Shown: piece after piece, positions 23,401 through 35,282 of the stretch
How the letters are laid out: each line of letters opens with the position of its first letter
Numbering within the stretch: the first letter of the stretch is position 1
From: Apostichopus japonicus
Lineage: Eukaryota > Echinodermata > Holothuroidea > Aspidochirotida > Stichopodidae
Assembly: GCF_037975245.1 (NCBI RefSeq)
Contig: NC_092570.1
Location: 8,245,001 to 8,309,000 of the forward strand
Reading direction: 5' to 3'
Length of the DNA stretch: 64,000 bases
The notes under the pieces: model-generated
Told to the model about the DNA's origin: nothing
The model's database searches: none
What the model saw: the letters and a program-made list of their open reading frames with translations, nothing else
Made by a program: the position numbers and the translations under genes

Positions 23401-26400
23401 GAAAGTCTGATAACAAGGTAAACACAGACACTCCAAAAGAGTACCCTCAGACGGATACTTCATTTGTAGATCCACCCGCATTTAGTACAATAAACCTATT
23501 GTCTTTTTGTGGATGTCAAATGTTGAGAGAGGGGAAATCCTGGGACCCTTGTACACACGATAACCACAAAAGTAAAGTTTGGATACACCTCAAGCTTTTC
23601 GCATAGATCCCTCTTTAATGCAGGATGATGGTCACTTGATAGTCACTTGAGTCAACAATTGGGAGAGGGAATTATTATTGGTCCGCAGGGTATACATTCT
23701 AAGTCACAGCTTCAATCATACTGGACGATGATGCATTAATGAGTTTAAAGCTTTTAAAAAGGAATGCAAAGTACCATCATTTTTTTATTTCTATCATCTT
23801 TCAGGAGTCTGGTTTGATCACCAATAGTAAACTGCAAGTGGCATGCCAATCAGTTGGTAGGTTTATCTATACAAGCAAGTGTTGTCTCTTTTGTGTCCAC
23901 TCTATCATGTCCTCTCTATCCTGTACTATCTATTGTGTGTCCCTCCCCCCTCCCCCTCCCCTCACCCTCATAGTGTCTGATTGCTTAACTCTAATCTACA
24001 AAGGGAAATTAAAGGGTTTGATAATCTCTAACCAAATTTCTTGTCAGTGGTTTGCATTGTTCATAGCGACGCTTGTTTATTCCGTCGAGTCGCAAAGACT
24101 GTATCTGTTAGAAATCTGGGAACCAAAATCCATATTTCTGATTCCATGCCAGGCACAGGTTAAGTAAAGGGTCTTTGTAGAGTGAACATTTAGGGATAAA
24201 TTCAAACTACCTTCTTGTGGTTCAGTAGACAATAAACACCCAACAGCTTGTTTCCTCCCTTTTGCCCCCCACCTTTCTCTTGTTCGAGAGGTAGGGGGCG
24301 GGGGTGATGTGAGAGGATGGCCGATGATGAATAAGTTTTTGTTATTATAACAGTTAACTGTCTAGTAAGACTGCAACTTCTGTTAAATATGTGGAGTGGA
24401 AGTTTTGAAAATATTTCATACTTTCATATCCTAAAAGTTTTGAAACAGCAGAAATTATCTCAGAAATAATAGGTCCTGCTAGGTTGATGTGGCACCCAGA
24501 TCTCTGCAATTGAGTAGTGACACCAAAACTCTGAAACCTGTCTACAAGCTGCTTATCTAAAACAATGGTCTGCAATTACACTAGATGGAATGAGTTTTGA
24601 TCATAGCATTAGTCTGGAGAATTATGAATTTGAGAAATGACCAGAAATGAGATTATTAAAGTGTGATGGTACCTCATGTTATTTAATCTTAATGATTTTA
24701 TTTATTTTTGCTACATCACTCTAGTGTATATCAAATGTATTTGTAAAGGAAATTGGACATTGAAAGATTGGAGGCCTCTTCCATGACCTGTAAAGAAATA
24801 GAAAATGTGGCAGGGGGATTGCTGTAGGTGCTTTTCAACTTGAATATTTTGAAATGATGTTCTTTTACTTTAGCTTTAGCTTTAGCTTCAAGTTGTTTTT
24901 TCTTTTGCTGTCTTTTCACAGTCAAGAAATTTGGATACGCTTTTAAAAATCAAGAATTCAGATACAAGTCGAACCAGGTACGGTCAGGCCACCAATTGAA
25001 CACACAGCAATTAGGACTGTAACTCTCTCTCTGTGTAGTTTCTGATGAGAGTGATGTTTTGTTAACATTGCTATGGAGGGGGAGGGTGGTGGTGGGGGAA
25101 AGGGGGAAAGGGGGGAAGTGGCACTGAATAAGTGTGAGAGGAAGTGATAGTGTATGGTTAAGTGATTTTAAGAATAAACAAGACAGTAACAAATTGAATT
25201 TCTTTTTGAACAATCAAGGATATTTGGTTTCAGTCGAGGAGATCATTGATGTTTATACAATCTTGTACAGAGTTACCAGGAAAGGGTAGGACAATGGAAA
25301 CATTCCATGTGTCAAGTTGGTGAGACATGAACTGTTCATTGAAAAAATTGATGACATTGTTGTTTCTGTTTTGGCAGAAGACATAAAAGTGAAGAAAATA
25401 TCTCTTTTTTTCACAAATGGTGAAAAATAACGCTAATTGTTTTTAATAGTGTGCACTAATTATGCAGTACATAAGAAATTGAAATGCATGTAGCTCAATG
25501 ATGATATCTTTAGACTTGATCAAGTCCTCAGCAAGGATCGTTAAATCTGCGATATCTGCTAAATGGCAAAACAATTTTCCTAAAGCTGTTTGGGCTAATT
25601 GTTGATGACAGTTATCTTTATCACAGAGACCAGTAATGATGGTTGGATTTGTGATATGTTATATTATGTTGTATGACATTGCATTACATCACAGTTACCG
25701 TGTTCAAGATTGTGAACCAGTCAAAATCGTTAAGTTAATTTCTTTCTTTTTTTGTGATCCTCTTCAGATTTTGGAGTGTGAGTTCTACCTACTAGAACTA
25801 TTGGTATGTACATTGAAAATTCCTATATCACAGCAAGAATTAATTTACATATCAAAAACAGCACTTTGTGTCTTGCCTTAAATAGCAGTAATTGTATCCG
25901 AGTTTTTCGCTCACTTTGAAAGGCCAACAAGGAAGTGTCACTTGTATCAAGAATGGACACAGGTAGTCAACTTTAACACACAATCTATTTTACTACATGA
26001 TTATAAATAACAACAGTATGTAGAGACATTTCAAACCAGAACAGCATAATTGCTGTAAGACAATTAATGTTTGTCACAGTGATGATGTATCAAGCTGTGC
26101 AGATAATAAAAGTCCAGAAATTGCTAAAATCGATGTCCCTAAAACTAAACAACTTCAAGTTTAGACAAACACCTTTCAGGTCACTTGACCCCTCCTTCTC
26201 TCTATCAAGCCTACCTTGAGCTATGACGTTAAATGTTTCTCTGCCAAGTACTGAAAAATCCTCCCTTTTATTTGTTTTGAATTCTTTGTAACCCCAACAT
26301 TTCACAGTTCACCTTTCACGTGTGAAGCAACTTGCACAATTTCACGTGTCAAACTACTTGCACTTTTTCAGATTTTACATGTGAAGGAGAAACAACTGCA

Positions 26401-29400
26401 TAGCTCAAACAAAGGTCATTGCACAATTTCACATGTGAAAAACACTGAACCATAAATCATTTCCTAGAAACAACTGCATAGTACAAACAAAGGTCATTGT
26501 GCAATATCACATGTGAAATACACTGAACCAAAAACCATCTCACTACGAAGGCGAAACAACTGCATAGTTCAAGCAAAACTCATTGCACGAATTCTCATGT
26601 GAAATAACATTGAACCCAAAACCATGTCACTACAAAAAGGGGGGGGGGGGTGGGGGGGGCGGGCAACTGCAGAGTTCAAATACAGGTCAGCAAGTCCAAC
26701 TGTGGCAAACAATGTAAACAGAATGACTATCTACAGCACTATTAAGTAAATGACTTCTGTGCATTTTTTGGAAAACTTTTTATCAATCTTTGTGAAAATG
26801 TCTTTCACCAAGCTTCTAAATCAGTGTAATAAATTAATAATGACCAATTTAACTGCATTTAATTAAACTGTTGTGATTGCTCACAAACACAACATCATAA
26901 AGTTAACTAAGTCAAATTGAAAAATCTCAGTTTCCATTTTGATCAAACTTGAGACACTCGTCTTTTGTGAAACGTGCAAATTTTTGTGTTTTGTAACTAT
27001 TGTTTCAAAGTTGCGATTTTTCAATAATATTATCCCTTAACCTTAAGTATCCTTTTGCAAGCCTTGAGAAATTGTCTTTGTAAATTCAGTTCCTAAGAGT
27101 GGTTGGTTAAAATCAACTTCCTTTAGTGGCTGGATTTGTAATGTTGTGGACTTGCTAAATGAAATGAATTTGTCTTTCTAATGTGTATAGATCTATCTCT
27201 ATATGTTACCTCAGCAGAAATTTTGATATCTAGAAGGTTAAGAACATTGATGATGCCTTTTGTCAATCACATTGACTTAGTTATAACACATGACTCCATC
27301 ATCCCCTTCTCCTTCTTTTTTGAGATTGCAACAATTATTATTATTTTGTTTTTTGAAATCCTGTGTCACTGACTATTTCTGATAATATTTTTCTTTGCTA
27401 AAGGACTGCTGTCTGATTGTGTATCACCCTTACCGTCCGTTGATACAGTACGTGGCTGACCTGGGACAGGAAGAACAGTTACTACCCCTAGCCTGGTAAG
27501 AGATATCTCCTAACATGTTTCCTCTCAGGCCACAAGGGTGTATATGTGACAGGTGGGCGATTTATATCCCCCCTTAAAAAATATTCGCACATCTACTTTC
27601 TTTTTTTACTTGCGTGTGCGGCTTTTATTTGCCAATTACGCATTTTCAATGATGGCTTTTTAGCCGAAATCCATGTGGGGCTCTGGTCAGGATGTCTTAT
27701 TACGGACAATAAACCGTTGCTATTGCGTCCATCAGTTAAACATCTGTCACCCTCTTCTTTCTCCAATTCCGGAGGTGGGGTGGGTAACATATGGTCTGCT
27801 GTCATGGGAGACTGCACTTTCTACAGTGTTTTGCAGCACTTTAGTAGTGGACTCTTGTCTGGTTTTCCTTTTTGTGACATTTTTTGTTTGCTTTCTGAAG
27901 TAAGAGGCTCTGCATGTTAAAGTATAGGTATTATTTCCACTATACAGTGAAAGTGTGGAAAGGGAGGGTAGAGAAGTGGAGGAGGGAGAAGGTAATTGAA
28001 AGGGAGGAAGGAGGAATGGGGGGGCAGTGAGGGGGGGCGGCTAAGTAGGTGCTCTGCGCCATTTTACAGATAAAAGGAAGTATTTATGGACATAAACCTT
28101 GATATTAGGTTTTTTTTCCTTGTTCTCTTTCATTTCATAGGAAAATAGTGAATGATAGTCTTCGAACAGATGTGTGTCTACTGTACCCTCCATACCTCAT
28201 AGCATTGGGTGAGTTGCATTGTTACACTCATAAAGTAATGTTACAATAATGTTAGACTCCTCCTAATAGCTATTAGTGGAGGTTCATCTCTGGGCAATGT
28301 GTGAAGCTAACATTATTAATGTTTAATAGGGGAATCATTGAGGGATGTTAATGGGGATGGGGGGGGGACCTTAAGCGTTTATGTTTTATGTGTTACTGTT
28401 TCCTCAATTATTGTTCCATGTATGATAGATTCTTCTGCTGTTGTTTTATGTGCCAATGTTCTATCTGTTATTGTTTTATGTGTTACTGTTCTACATGATA
28501 TTGTTTTATGTGTTACTGTTCTATCTGTTATTGTTTGATGTGTTACTGTTCTATCTGTTATTGTTTGATGTGTTACTGTTCTATCTGTTATTGTTTTATG
28601 TGTTACTGTTCTACATGATATTGTTTTATGTGTTACTGTTCTATCTGTTATTGTTTTATGTGTTACTGTTCTATCTGTTATTGTTTTATGTGTTGCTGTT
28701 CTATCTGTTATTGTTTTATTTGTTACTGTTTCCTCTACACTACTGTTCCATGTATTATTGTTCCTTCTGCTCTTGTATTGCATGTCTCTGTTCTATCTGC
28801 TGTTGTTTCATGTGTGACTGTTCTATGAGATATGTTTCTGTGTGTGACTGTTTCTTCTGAAACTGTTTTAATTGTTACTGTTACATCTGCCACTTGATTT
28901 TGTGCCATTGTTCTGTCCGCTGTTGTTTTATGTGTTACTGTTCCATCAGTCAATAGTATGTTACTGAACTTACTGTTACTGATACATTTTATTGTTGCAC
29001 CTGCCACTGTTTAGTGTGCTTTTGATATATTTGCTATTTGTTTAATACATTATATTCTTTATATGCTTATTGTTTCTTATCTTCATTTCCCCCACAGCTT
29101 GCCTCCACATGGCATGTGTCATCTCACAGAAAGATACAAAGCATTGGTTTGCTGAACTCAATGTTGACTTAGACAAGGTACAGGTATACCTTGGAAAGTT
29201 CCTGACCATAATGAATATGCAGTTCCCCCCCCCCCTCCCCATTAGCCAATCATATGGCTCCATTACATCATGTCACAATTGTTGATTTAAGCAGGAAAAA
29301 AAGCTTTTTTTAGCAAACACTCAGACAAACTCTCTTATGCTTGAATTCCCAGCTAAAGAATACTGAAAACAAGTCCTTTAATTTTACCATTGACATCCAT

Positions 29401-30559
29401 ACAGTTAGTTTAAGACAAAGCAGCTGGGAAATAAGGAATTGAGCCATGAATATTCAACCACCTGCCAGACGGACAAGAAAATTTGTCTTGTTATTCCCTC
29501 CGGTGGTCAGTTAATTAGAGACAGAGGCCCTCACTATCTGCAGTGGCTGCCAGTTGAATATAAAACATGTCATGTTTTTCACCTGGGGAGCAAGGGGAGA
29601 ATAAGGAAAAGTGACTTCACTATTCACCTGACGGCTGGGTGAATAATATGACATAATTTCTTATCTGAAAAAGTAATGTAAAAAACATGTATGGCAAAGA
29701 AGATTTGTGGGTTGTGCATCACCGTCCAAACATGAAAATGATGTACCGACTTGTACCCCTTAGCAACAGATCATACAAGCTGTACTGATCGGTTAAGTCA
29801 CTACCGACCAGTGCTTCATGTATACATACCTTGTCACATGTTTGATGAGGAAATAGTCACCGCATAAGTTTTGAGGTGCCTTTACCATATTTAAAGGAAA
29901 GATATGTTATCGGAAACATTGAACAAACTACTCTGGTATTTTAGTCCAGAGAAACCGCACCGTGTTTGATGAAATGTGTTGCCAATGAGAAAATAAATTG
30001 ATACATTTATTGTGTGTGGCATGGGTCTATTGAGTCTATCTTGTTTCTTGCTTGTTAGTTAGACTAATTATGTATAACTATTAGAAGTCTTGGTTAGTTA
30101 ACCAAGACTATAACAATAATGCAAACTCCAGCTGTAACTGCAGAAATTATCAGCATTTGTTGCAATCCCTGAAGTTTCTATTTGTCCAAGAATCATACGA
30201 TTGAGTCTATCTCGTCGTTTCTTACCGAGAATGTTGTCTATGGCAGTTCTCATATCCTCTTCTTGCTTTGATAGGTTCTAGAAATAACTCAACAAATCCT
30301 GCAACTCTACGACCTCTGGAAGAATTACAATGAGCGAGAAGAGATCTCTGGAATCCTGGAGAAAGTCCCAAAGCCGCAACTTGCCCCTCCAAACGGGTAA
30401 GGTTACATGTGTAACTATCTTCTGTCTGAAATGTAACATAATTGAGACCATCTGGTGTAGTTCTCCTCATATTCTGCCAATGTACTTTATGTATATTATT
30501 GTATTATTATTATTATTATAATTATTATTATGATTATTATTATTATTATTATTATTATG

Positions 30560-30590
<31 letters not shown>

Positions 30591-33500
30591 CATGCTGTCA
30601 GTTACATTAATAGCCCACAAATTATAAACGATAAAATATCTGGACATCTACAAGCTAAAATTTGAGGAGCAAAGAAAATTTGGTTTAGACAGAATAAGAT
30701 TTGAAACATTCATCTTAGGAGTGCATGTCCTATTTATTACCAACTGAAACATGCACCCCTCAATGAGTGCCACTTTGTATTAATCATTTCTGGGGGAGGG
30801 GATGGGGAGGACATGCCCTGTTTGCTACCAATTGAAATATCTACCCCTCAGTTAGTGCAAATTCAAATAAATAATTTCTGTGGAAGGGGGGGGGGGGGTG
30901 GAGTGCATGCCCTCTTTTCTACCAATTGAAATATCTATCCTTCTGTAAGTTGAAATATCTACTCCTCTGTTAGAGCAAATTCATATTAATAATTTCTGTG
31001 GGAGGGGAGGGTGGGTGGGTGGGGGGGGGGGGGGTTAGGGAAGTGAGGGAAGTGCATGCCCTGTTTACTACCAATTGATTTTTCTAGCCCCACTGTTCAA
31101 TTATGATAGAGGCACCCATGGATATCTCTCAAATGTATTAATATCTTCCAATATCGTAATATCTTCACTGCTAAATCATATTAATCATATCTGTGGGGGA
31201 GGGGGGGGGTTGTCAGGAGTGCATGCCCTGTTATCTACCAATCAAATATTTTATCCCCTCCATTAGTTAGTGCCAATTCGTGTAAAACATTTCTTTGGCG
31301 GAATTGGGGAGGGGTGTGTGGGAGGGAGGGGCATTATCAGTCATACCTTGTGTACAGTGTGAACAAGGATTAGATCCATTATCATTTTGTTGCAACCCTT
31401 GAAAACTACCTGGGAGGAATTGCAAGACAATATACAGCTCCATTGAAAGATAAATATAAATGTATTAATGTCAAGCAAAACGAGTAGGAAACTGAACGTG
31501 TAATCGTCACAGGATCGCAGGAAAGCCACGAGTAGACTATACAAGCGACTCGCTCATTAAACAAGAGCTACCAGTATGTTATCCGTGGCAAGTTGTTTGA
31601 GTTGCCATCCCTGACAAGGTGTTTGGATGGGTAGAGGAACTTGGATGGTAAAGGGGGGGGGGCTTAGGGGGAGGGTACTAGGAACTTTGACCGTTCGCTT
31701 TGTTAGATTTATTAAATTGCAATGCATCATTTCGAAAATTGGTGACTTTTTGGTGAAAGTTGGAAAATTAATATATTTCCACATTGACTTTTAGTAGCGA
31801 AGAGGGGATTTTTCATAATGTTATTGGAGTTTGTAACTGTTGATTAATATGAGGTCTGCATTGATGACATCATCAGACTACCCTCCATACATGATATAAA
31901 GTCTGCATAATCTTACAATACAAGGAAAGAAAATCAGGAAACATAGCTTATGGTGCAACATTTAACTTGTAACAGTCGTGTATGGAAGATTTAAAAATTT
32001 GCTCATCAGTGAGGACATCTTAATGTCATTAATTAAACTATTAATTAAACTATGGCAGCAACTAACAGTGCTTAAAACTTATATTTTTTATGCCACACTG
32101 CTGCATATGAAGGAAGAAAGCCAAAGGAAGGTTTACATGTTAAGATGGTTTACCATTGCATGCGTGTATATAAATCACAGTCAGCAAGGGAAACTTTTTG
32201 TTAACATCACTAAGGAGTTCCTTTATTTTACTTGTTAAGCTTGACAAGACCTTTGTTACTATAACTTCTCTTTCTGTGACTGAAGTAAATGACTATTTAT
32301 CGTTATTAACCATTAACATATTTAATCCAATAATTAACCCAAATATGTTGCTCCAAAGTATGACAGAACTGAACAAAAAATTTCCGAAAATTTTCAAGTT
32401 TATGGAAGATTCTTTGTAATCTTTGATTAGATTTGATCTTTTTTTAATGAATGATATCTCTTCTCTTTTCCTCAGACACCGGTCTATGCCACCGGTAAAA
32501 TATCTCTTTATTCTTGTTCACTCCCTCTGTACTACCCTTCTTTCTCTATTCCAAACTGTAACCAGTTCACCAATAATAATCATAATATAAACAACTTTGT
32601 AGCTGAATAATTAAAAGAGTTTATGGTCAGTAAAATCAGCTCTCTTTTATGTGCACATTCATAACACATTTATTAGTCTCAGGTCTGTACTCTGTAATTC
32701 CGTCTGACCGACGGTCTGTCGTCTTTGTTGTCAGTCTGAAAAGCAGTCTCCTCCCAGCAAAGGGGAGTTTTATCAGTAGAGTGAGTCAGACCAGTATTCA
32801 GTCTGTTAACAAGCACTTACTGTGGTATGTTTATGTACATATATTGTGTGTTCTAGACTGAGTGAGATTTGACTTGTTGTATGTTTGTAGAGCATTCTTG
32901 AGTCTGAACATATAGCCTGCATGTTGCATGCTTTGATTCTGACCCAAAAATATAGTCTACAAGCTTAATGTCACTTTCATCTGGTAGAAAGGAGTAGTCT
33001 GCTAAAGAGCGTGTCTGTTTGTTTGTCCATTGGTGTCTGTCTGTCTGTGTTTGTCACTATATCACACCCACATATGCCTGACCAGTAGTCACGTGACTAC
33101 AGTGGTCTCATTCGCACTATAGTCTGCGTCATCAAACTGGGACTGTTACATGACGGAATGTCCTTGACAGTCATATGGTTGTCATGGCAACAACACAGTG
33201 TACTTAATTATGTGAGTGCACCTATGTGTGATGGATGGTGTCTCAGAAACCATGATTTGCACCAATGCTCCTTAACTGAACAGTAGAAGAACTGGTGAGT
33301 CGGCTGTACGAAGAGAATGAGTTAAATTCCCTTTTTTTAGAGAATGGATGTGTGCAGTATCTGCATTTGCTGTCAGATGAGTGTTCTTAGCTCTGGACGG
33401 TCTAACATGGTCAGTTGGTCAGGTTTGTTACAGGTATTGAACAGACTTATAGTCAGCATTGGTATTAGAAATTAATAATTAATTCTGGACTAAAGAGAAC

Positions 33501-34779
33501 ATTTGAACGTACAACCTGTACAACTATAGCAGTGGTCAGGTCTATCTAATACAATGGTCTGATCTGGATATCTGTCATAGTGCGATCAGTGCATATGTAA
33601 TCGTCTGATCAGTACATATGTAATGATTTCATCAGGATATCTGTCAAGGTCTGATCAATACATATGCAATGGACTAATTAATACATCTTTGATGGTCTAA
33701 TATGGATATTTGTCATGGTGTAATCAGTACATATATACATCTTTGATGGTCTGATCTGAACATCTATCAATGTGTGATCAGTACATATGTAATCGTCTGA
33801 TCAGTACATATGTAATGGTTCTGATCAGAATATCAGCAACAGTCTGATCAATATGTATGTATGTAAGGGAATGACTAATTCATATTTAATGGTCTGATCT
33901 GGATATCTGTCATGGTGTGATAAGTACATATGTAATGGTTCTGATCAGGATATCTGTAATGTCCTGATTGGAACAACAGTAATTTTAAATCTAACCTGCA
34001 CATTTGTCTCACTTCCTGTTTAATATCTGTGTGCAGTCTTATACACATATGTATTACACCTGTACATCACCAATCCATCGATTATGTCAGTGAGGAAACG
34101 TGCAAAAAATGTACCAACCATGGAGGGTCATGTGACATGCTGCCTTGTAGCACTTAACTCTTATAGTGTTCCTTCAACGTGTATTCTACAACAAATAATG
34201 TCATGATTATATAACTACTACATTCCTGGTGAAGCTATGCAAACAATGGCATCTTGCTAAATGGCACATTTTTTTCAATATGTACAGCAACTTTTAATTC
34301 CAAAATTTCCATTTGGGCATTTTCTTCTAACAATGGAACTGCAACTGGAAAGCAAGTAGCTTATCGTGACTTTACACAAATGTACAATAGCAGATTCCAG
34401 GATTTGTTGTTTCTTAGCAACACAAGGCTCCTTGCTGTTTTTGCATGTAAAACAAGCATGTATGATATGAGAATGAACGCTGTATAAAGCAATCTGTAAG
34501 ACTCTGTAGATGTTCCAATAGTAGTCATAGTCTATGCAGATCAAGCTTTTCATGAGATAGAAAGTAAATCTCAACACATCATCATCCAAACCTAAGTAAC
34601 TATCCTCAAATTGACCATAAATGCCCTTTATAGTAGCGTTCCATTGTCTGCGGAACGCTTATGGCTTCGAACAGAACAAGGGTTAACTAATATGTTGGTA
34701 GCACCTGGAAGCATGTCACATGACCCTTCATAGATGGTAAGTTTTCTTACTGCAGAGTGAGAGCTCCAGGTCATCTTAA
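17442..34779 (+). CDS. CCNC: cyclin C, complete gene of 12 coding exons
   Basis: Exons: 17442-17473, 18573-18679, 22716-22870, 23805-23856, 24922-24977, 25768-25803, 27404-27495, 28141-28208, 29098-29177, 30275-30396, 32476-32494, 34756-34779. Total 843 nt including TAA, 280 residues; human cyclin C is 283. All junctions are GT-AG and phases agree. Cyclin C binds CDK8/CDK19 in the Mediator kinase module in the nucleus; its cytosolic release is linked to mitochondrial fission in some species. The protein has the conserved start [10 protein letters not shown], a first cyclin box (~40-145) with RQQVIATAT and the cyclin K96/E98 region, and a second box (~150-240) with [19 protein letters not shown] and [13 protein letters not shown]. 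It ends in PPSESSRSS, Ser-rich as in vertebrates. An acceptor-like TTATCTTGCAG ends at 17306, so a 5'UTR exon is possible. Confidence 0.96.
18573..18679 (+). CDS. CCNC: cyclin C exon 2
   Basis: Encodes [28 protein letters not shown] (residues 11-46). Acceptor CCATAG, donor GTAGGT. Confidence 0.95.
19977..20030. repeat. 22-bp tandem repeat, 2.5 copies
   Basis: The unit GCATTGTTGTACCTGCTTTGTT starts at 19977 and 19999, with a partial copy from 20021. It lies in CCNC intron 2. Confidence 0.85.
20593..20876 (+). pseudogene. CR1-like LINE reverse transcriptase C-terminus, frameshifted
   Basis: Frame 1 reads [20 protein letters not shown], then [16 protein letters not shown]. After a one-base shift near 20728 it reads [20 protein letters not shown] and [15 protein letters not shown], ending TAA at 20874. 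The order (linker helix, SL.SLY, L.D..HP....F..LPSG.R, .SF.P.A...N) is the usual end of ORF2 in CR1-like animal LINEs. The rest of the element was not recognised, so this is a 5'-truncated, dead insertion in CCNC intron 2. Confidence 0.75.
22716..22870 (+). CDS. CCNC: cyclin C exon 3
   Basis: Encodes residues 47-98, [20 protein letters not shown] through SLKSIDP to ATKVE, the core of the first cyclin box. Acceptor TTGTCAG, donor GTGAGT. Decayed copies of this exon follow in the next intron. Confidence 0.97.
22880..22990 (+). pseudogene. fossil duplicate of CCNC exon 3, copy 1
   Basis: Aligns to exon 3 from AGGTAA through TGTCACGGCAACCA, GAGAGGTTGTTC, GATATTCATGATAGAGC and TTGATC. It has stops in the exon frame and no usable donor, and it starts only a few bases after the true donor. 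Confidence 0.65.
23050..23155 (+). pseudogene. fossil duplicate of CCNC exon 3, copy 2
   Basis: Clear match to exon 3: ACAGCAACCATGTCCTTTAA, AGGGTCTACTTCCA, AGAACATTGATCTTTTACTC and TTAACATGTT. In frame it reads [16 protein letters not shown], stop, [12 protein letters not shown], stop, so it cannot be a working alternative exon. Confidence 0.8.
23805..23856 (+). CDS. CCNC: cyclin C exon 4
   Basis: Encodes [17 protein letters not shown] plus one base. Acceptor CTTTCAG, donor GTAGGT. Confidence 0.94.
24922..24977 (+). CDS. CCNC: cyclin C exon 5
   Basis: Encodes [19 protein letters not shown]. Acceptor TTCACAG, donor GTACGG. Matches the KxxFxYAF..EFxYR.N segment of the family. Confidence 0.94.
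25768..25803 (+). CDS. CCNC: cyclin C exon 6 (36-bp microexon)
   Basis: Twelve codons, [12 protein letters not shown], phase 0 at both ends. Acceptor CTTCAG, donor GTATGT. Confidence 0.94.
26290..26690. repeat. degenerate ~70-85-bp repeat and G-run in CCNC intron 6
   Basis: Three to four diverged units share AACTGCATAG.TCAAACAAAG, GTCATTGCAC and the palindrome TTCACATGTGAA. A G-rich run occupies about 26639-26661. Confidence 0.7.
27404..27495 (+). CDS. CCNC: cyclin C exon 7
   Basis: Encodes [26 protein letters not shown] (residues 147-177), the start of the second cyclin fold. Acceptor CTAAAG, donor GTAAGA. Confidence 0.96.
28141..28208 (+). CDS. CCNC: cyclin C exon 8
   Basis: Encodes [20 protein letters not shown] and AL. 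Acceptor TTTCATAG, donor GTGAGT. Confidence 0.96.
28378..29000. repeat. 30-bp minisatellite in CCNC intron 8
   Basis: At 28441-28740 there are ten well-kept 30-bp units (TTGTTTTATGTGTTACTGTT plus CTATCTGTTA); copies become diverged on both sides, reaching about 29000. Because 30 is a multiple of three, long frames stay open on both strands and give apparent decapeptide repeats. They are not supported as genes. Confidence 0.95.
29098..29177 (+). CDS. CCNC: cyclin C exon 9
   Basis: Encodes [20 protein letters not shown] and NVDLDK. Acceptor CCCCACAG, donor GTACAG. Confidence 0.96.
30275..30396 (+). CDS. CCNC: cyclin C exon 10
   Basis: Encodes [20 protein letters not shown] through [17 protein letters not shown]. 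Acceptor TTTGATAG, donor GTAAGG. It ends in phase 2. Confidence 0.95.
30499..30589. repeat. (TTA)n trinucleotide microsatellite
   Basis: About 90 bases of TTA/ATT repeats with a few TGA interruptions, in CCNC intron 10. Confidence 0.95.
30715..31335. repeat. ~110-130-bp degenerate repeat with G-runs, CCNC intron 10
   Basis: About five units share GTGCATGCCCTGTTTACTAC, CAATTGAAATATCTACCCC, TTAGTGCAAATTCATATTAA and TAATTTCTGTGGGAGGG. Each ends in a G-rich stretch of variable length (longest about 31021-31034). Confidence 0.75.
32476..32494 (+). CDS. CCNC: cyclin C exon 11 (19-bp microexon)
   Basis: Acceptor TTTTCCTCAG ends at 32475 and donor GTAAAA starts at 32495. It completes a glycine codon and adds HRSMPP. 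It is supported by phase on both sides and by the fit with exon 12. It is less conserved than the other exons, so confidence is lower. Confidence 0.72.
32495..34755 (+). other. CCNC intron 11
   Basis: Contains a stretch rich in GTCTG words (32680-33060) and a degenerate tandem repeat at about 33530-33990, with units built from GGTCTGATC, GGATATCTGTCATGGT and GATCAGTACATATGTAAT. No other exon is seen. Confidence 0.6.
34756..34779 (+). CDS. CCNC: cyclin C exon 12 and stop
   Basis: Acceptor TTACTGCAG, then SESSRSS and TAA at 34777-34779. It restores the frame left by exon 11 and gives a Ser-rich tail like that of vertebrate cyclin C. Confidence 0.78.
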   Translation, partial: SESSRSS

Positions 34780-35282
34780 CATCGATGCACCAATCATCTT
34801 AAGGTTGCACTGTTCATTTATAAATTCCTTACCTTTTGGGTCATTACCTACTCAAATCCTCATACCTTCCCTGCCACACTTCATCCAGTTACTCACTACT
34901 AATGTAGATCAGACAGTTAGCAGATCTGTAGTCGGTACTAGTATTATCCCTGCACCTGCGTAGACGTCTATGTCAAAAGATATGCCCATTTCTGGTCATC
35001 AAAGTCATACTCAAAATGACAGATTATGGGGAAAATCCCCCCAAAATGTAACTTTTAGGTTTTTGGAAGCTTTCTATCTGTAATCAGCATCATATATTTT
35101 CCAATCATTTCTGATAACTGCATGAAGAACAAACTGAACGATTTTCTGACACATCTGTATCACAACTACTGACGAAAATAACACTGACCCGTATAAGACG
35201 TCCAAGATGTACTAACTGTTCTAAATTATCGATACATGTACTGTATTGAGGTGCAATATATCGTCCAGAAGTACAACCATTT
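34780..35282. other. 3' flank of CCNC
   Basis: Probably includes 3'UTR. I saw no AATAAA in this interval, so the polyadenylation site is not placed. Confidence 0.4.

Noticed and set aside
23739-24167. 142-residue frame containing the exon 4 sequence of cyclin C
   Set aside because: It reads through the acceptor and donor of exon 4 into intron; only 23805-23856 is coding.
27546-27920. 124-residue frame in CCNC intron 7
   Set aside because: No family resemblance, no splice support, and an equally open frame on the other strand.
28379-28860. Apparent hydrophobic ([10 protein letters not shown])n and Thr-rich ([10 protein letters not shown])n proteins
   Set aside because: Both come from the same 30-bp minisatellite inside CCNC intron 8.
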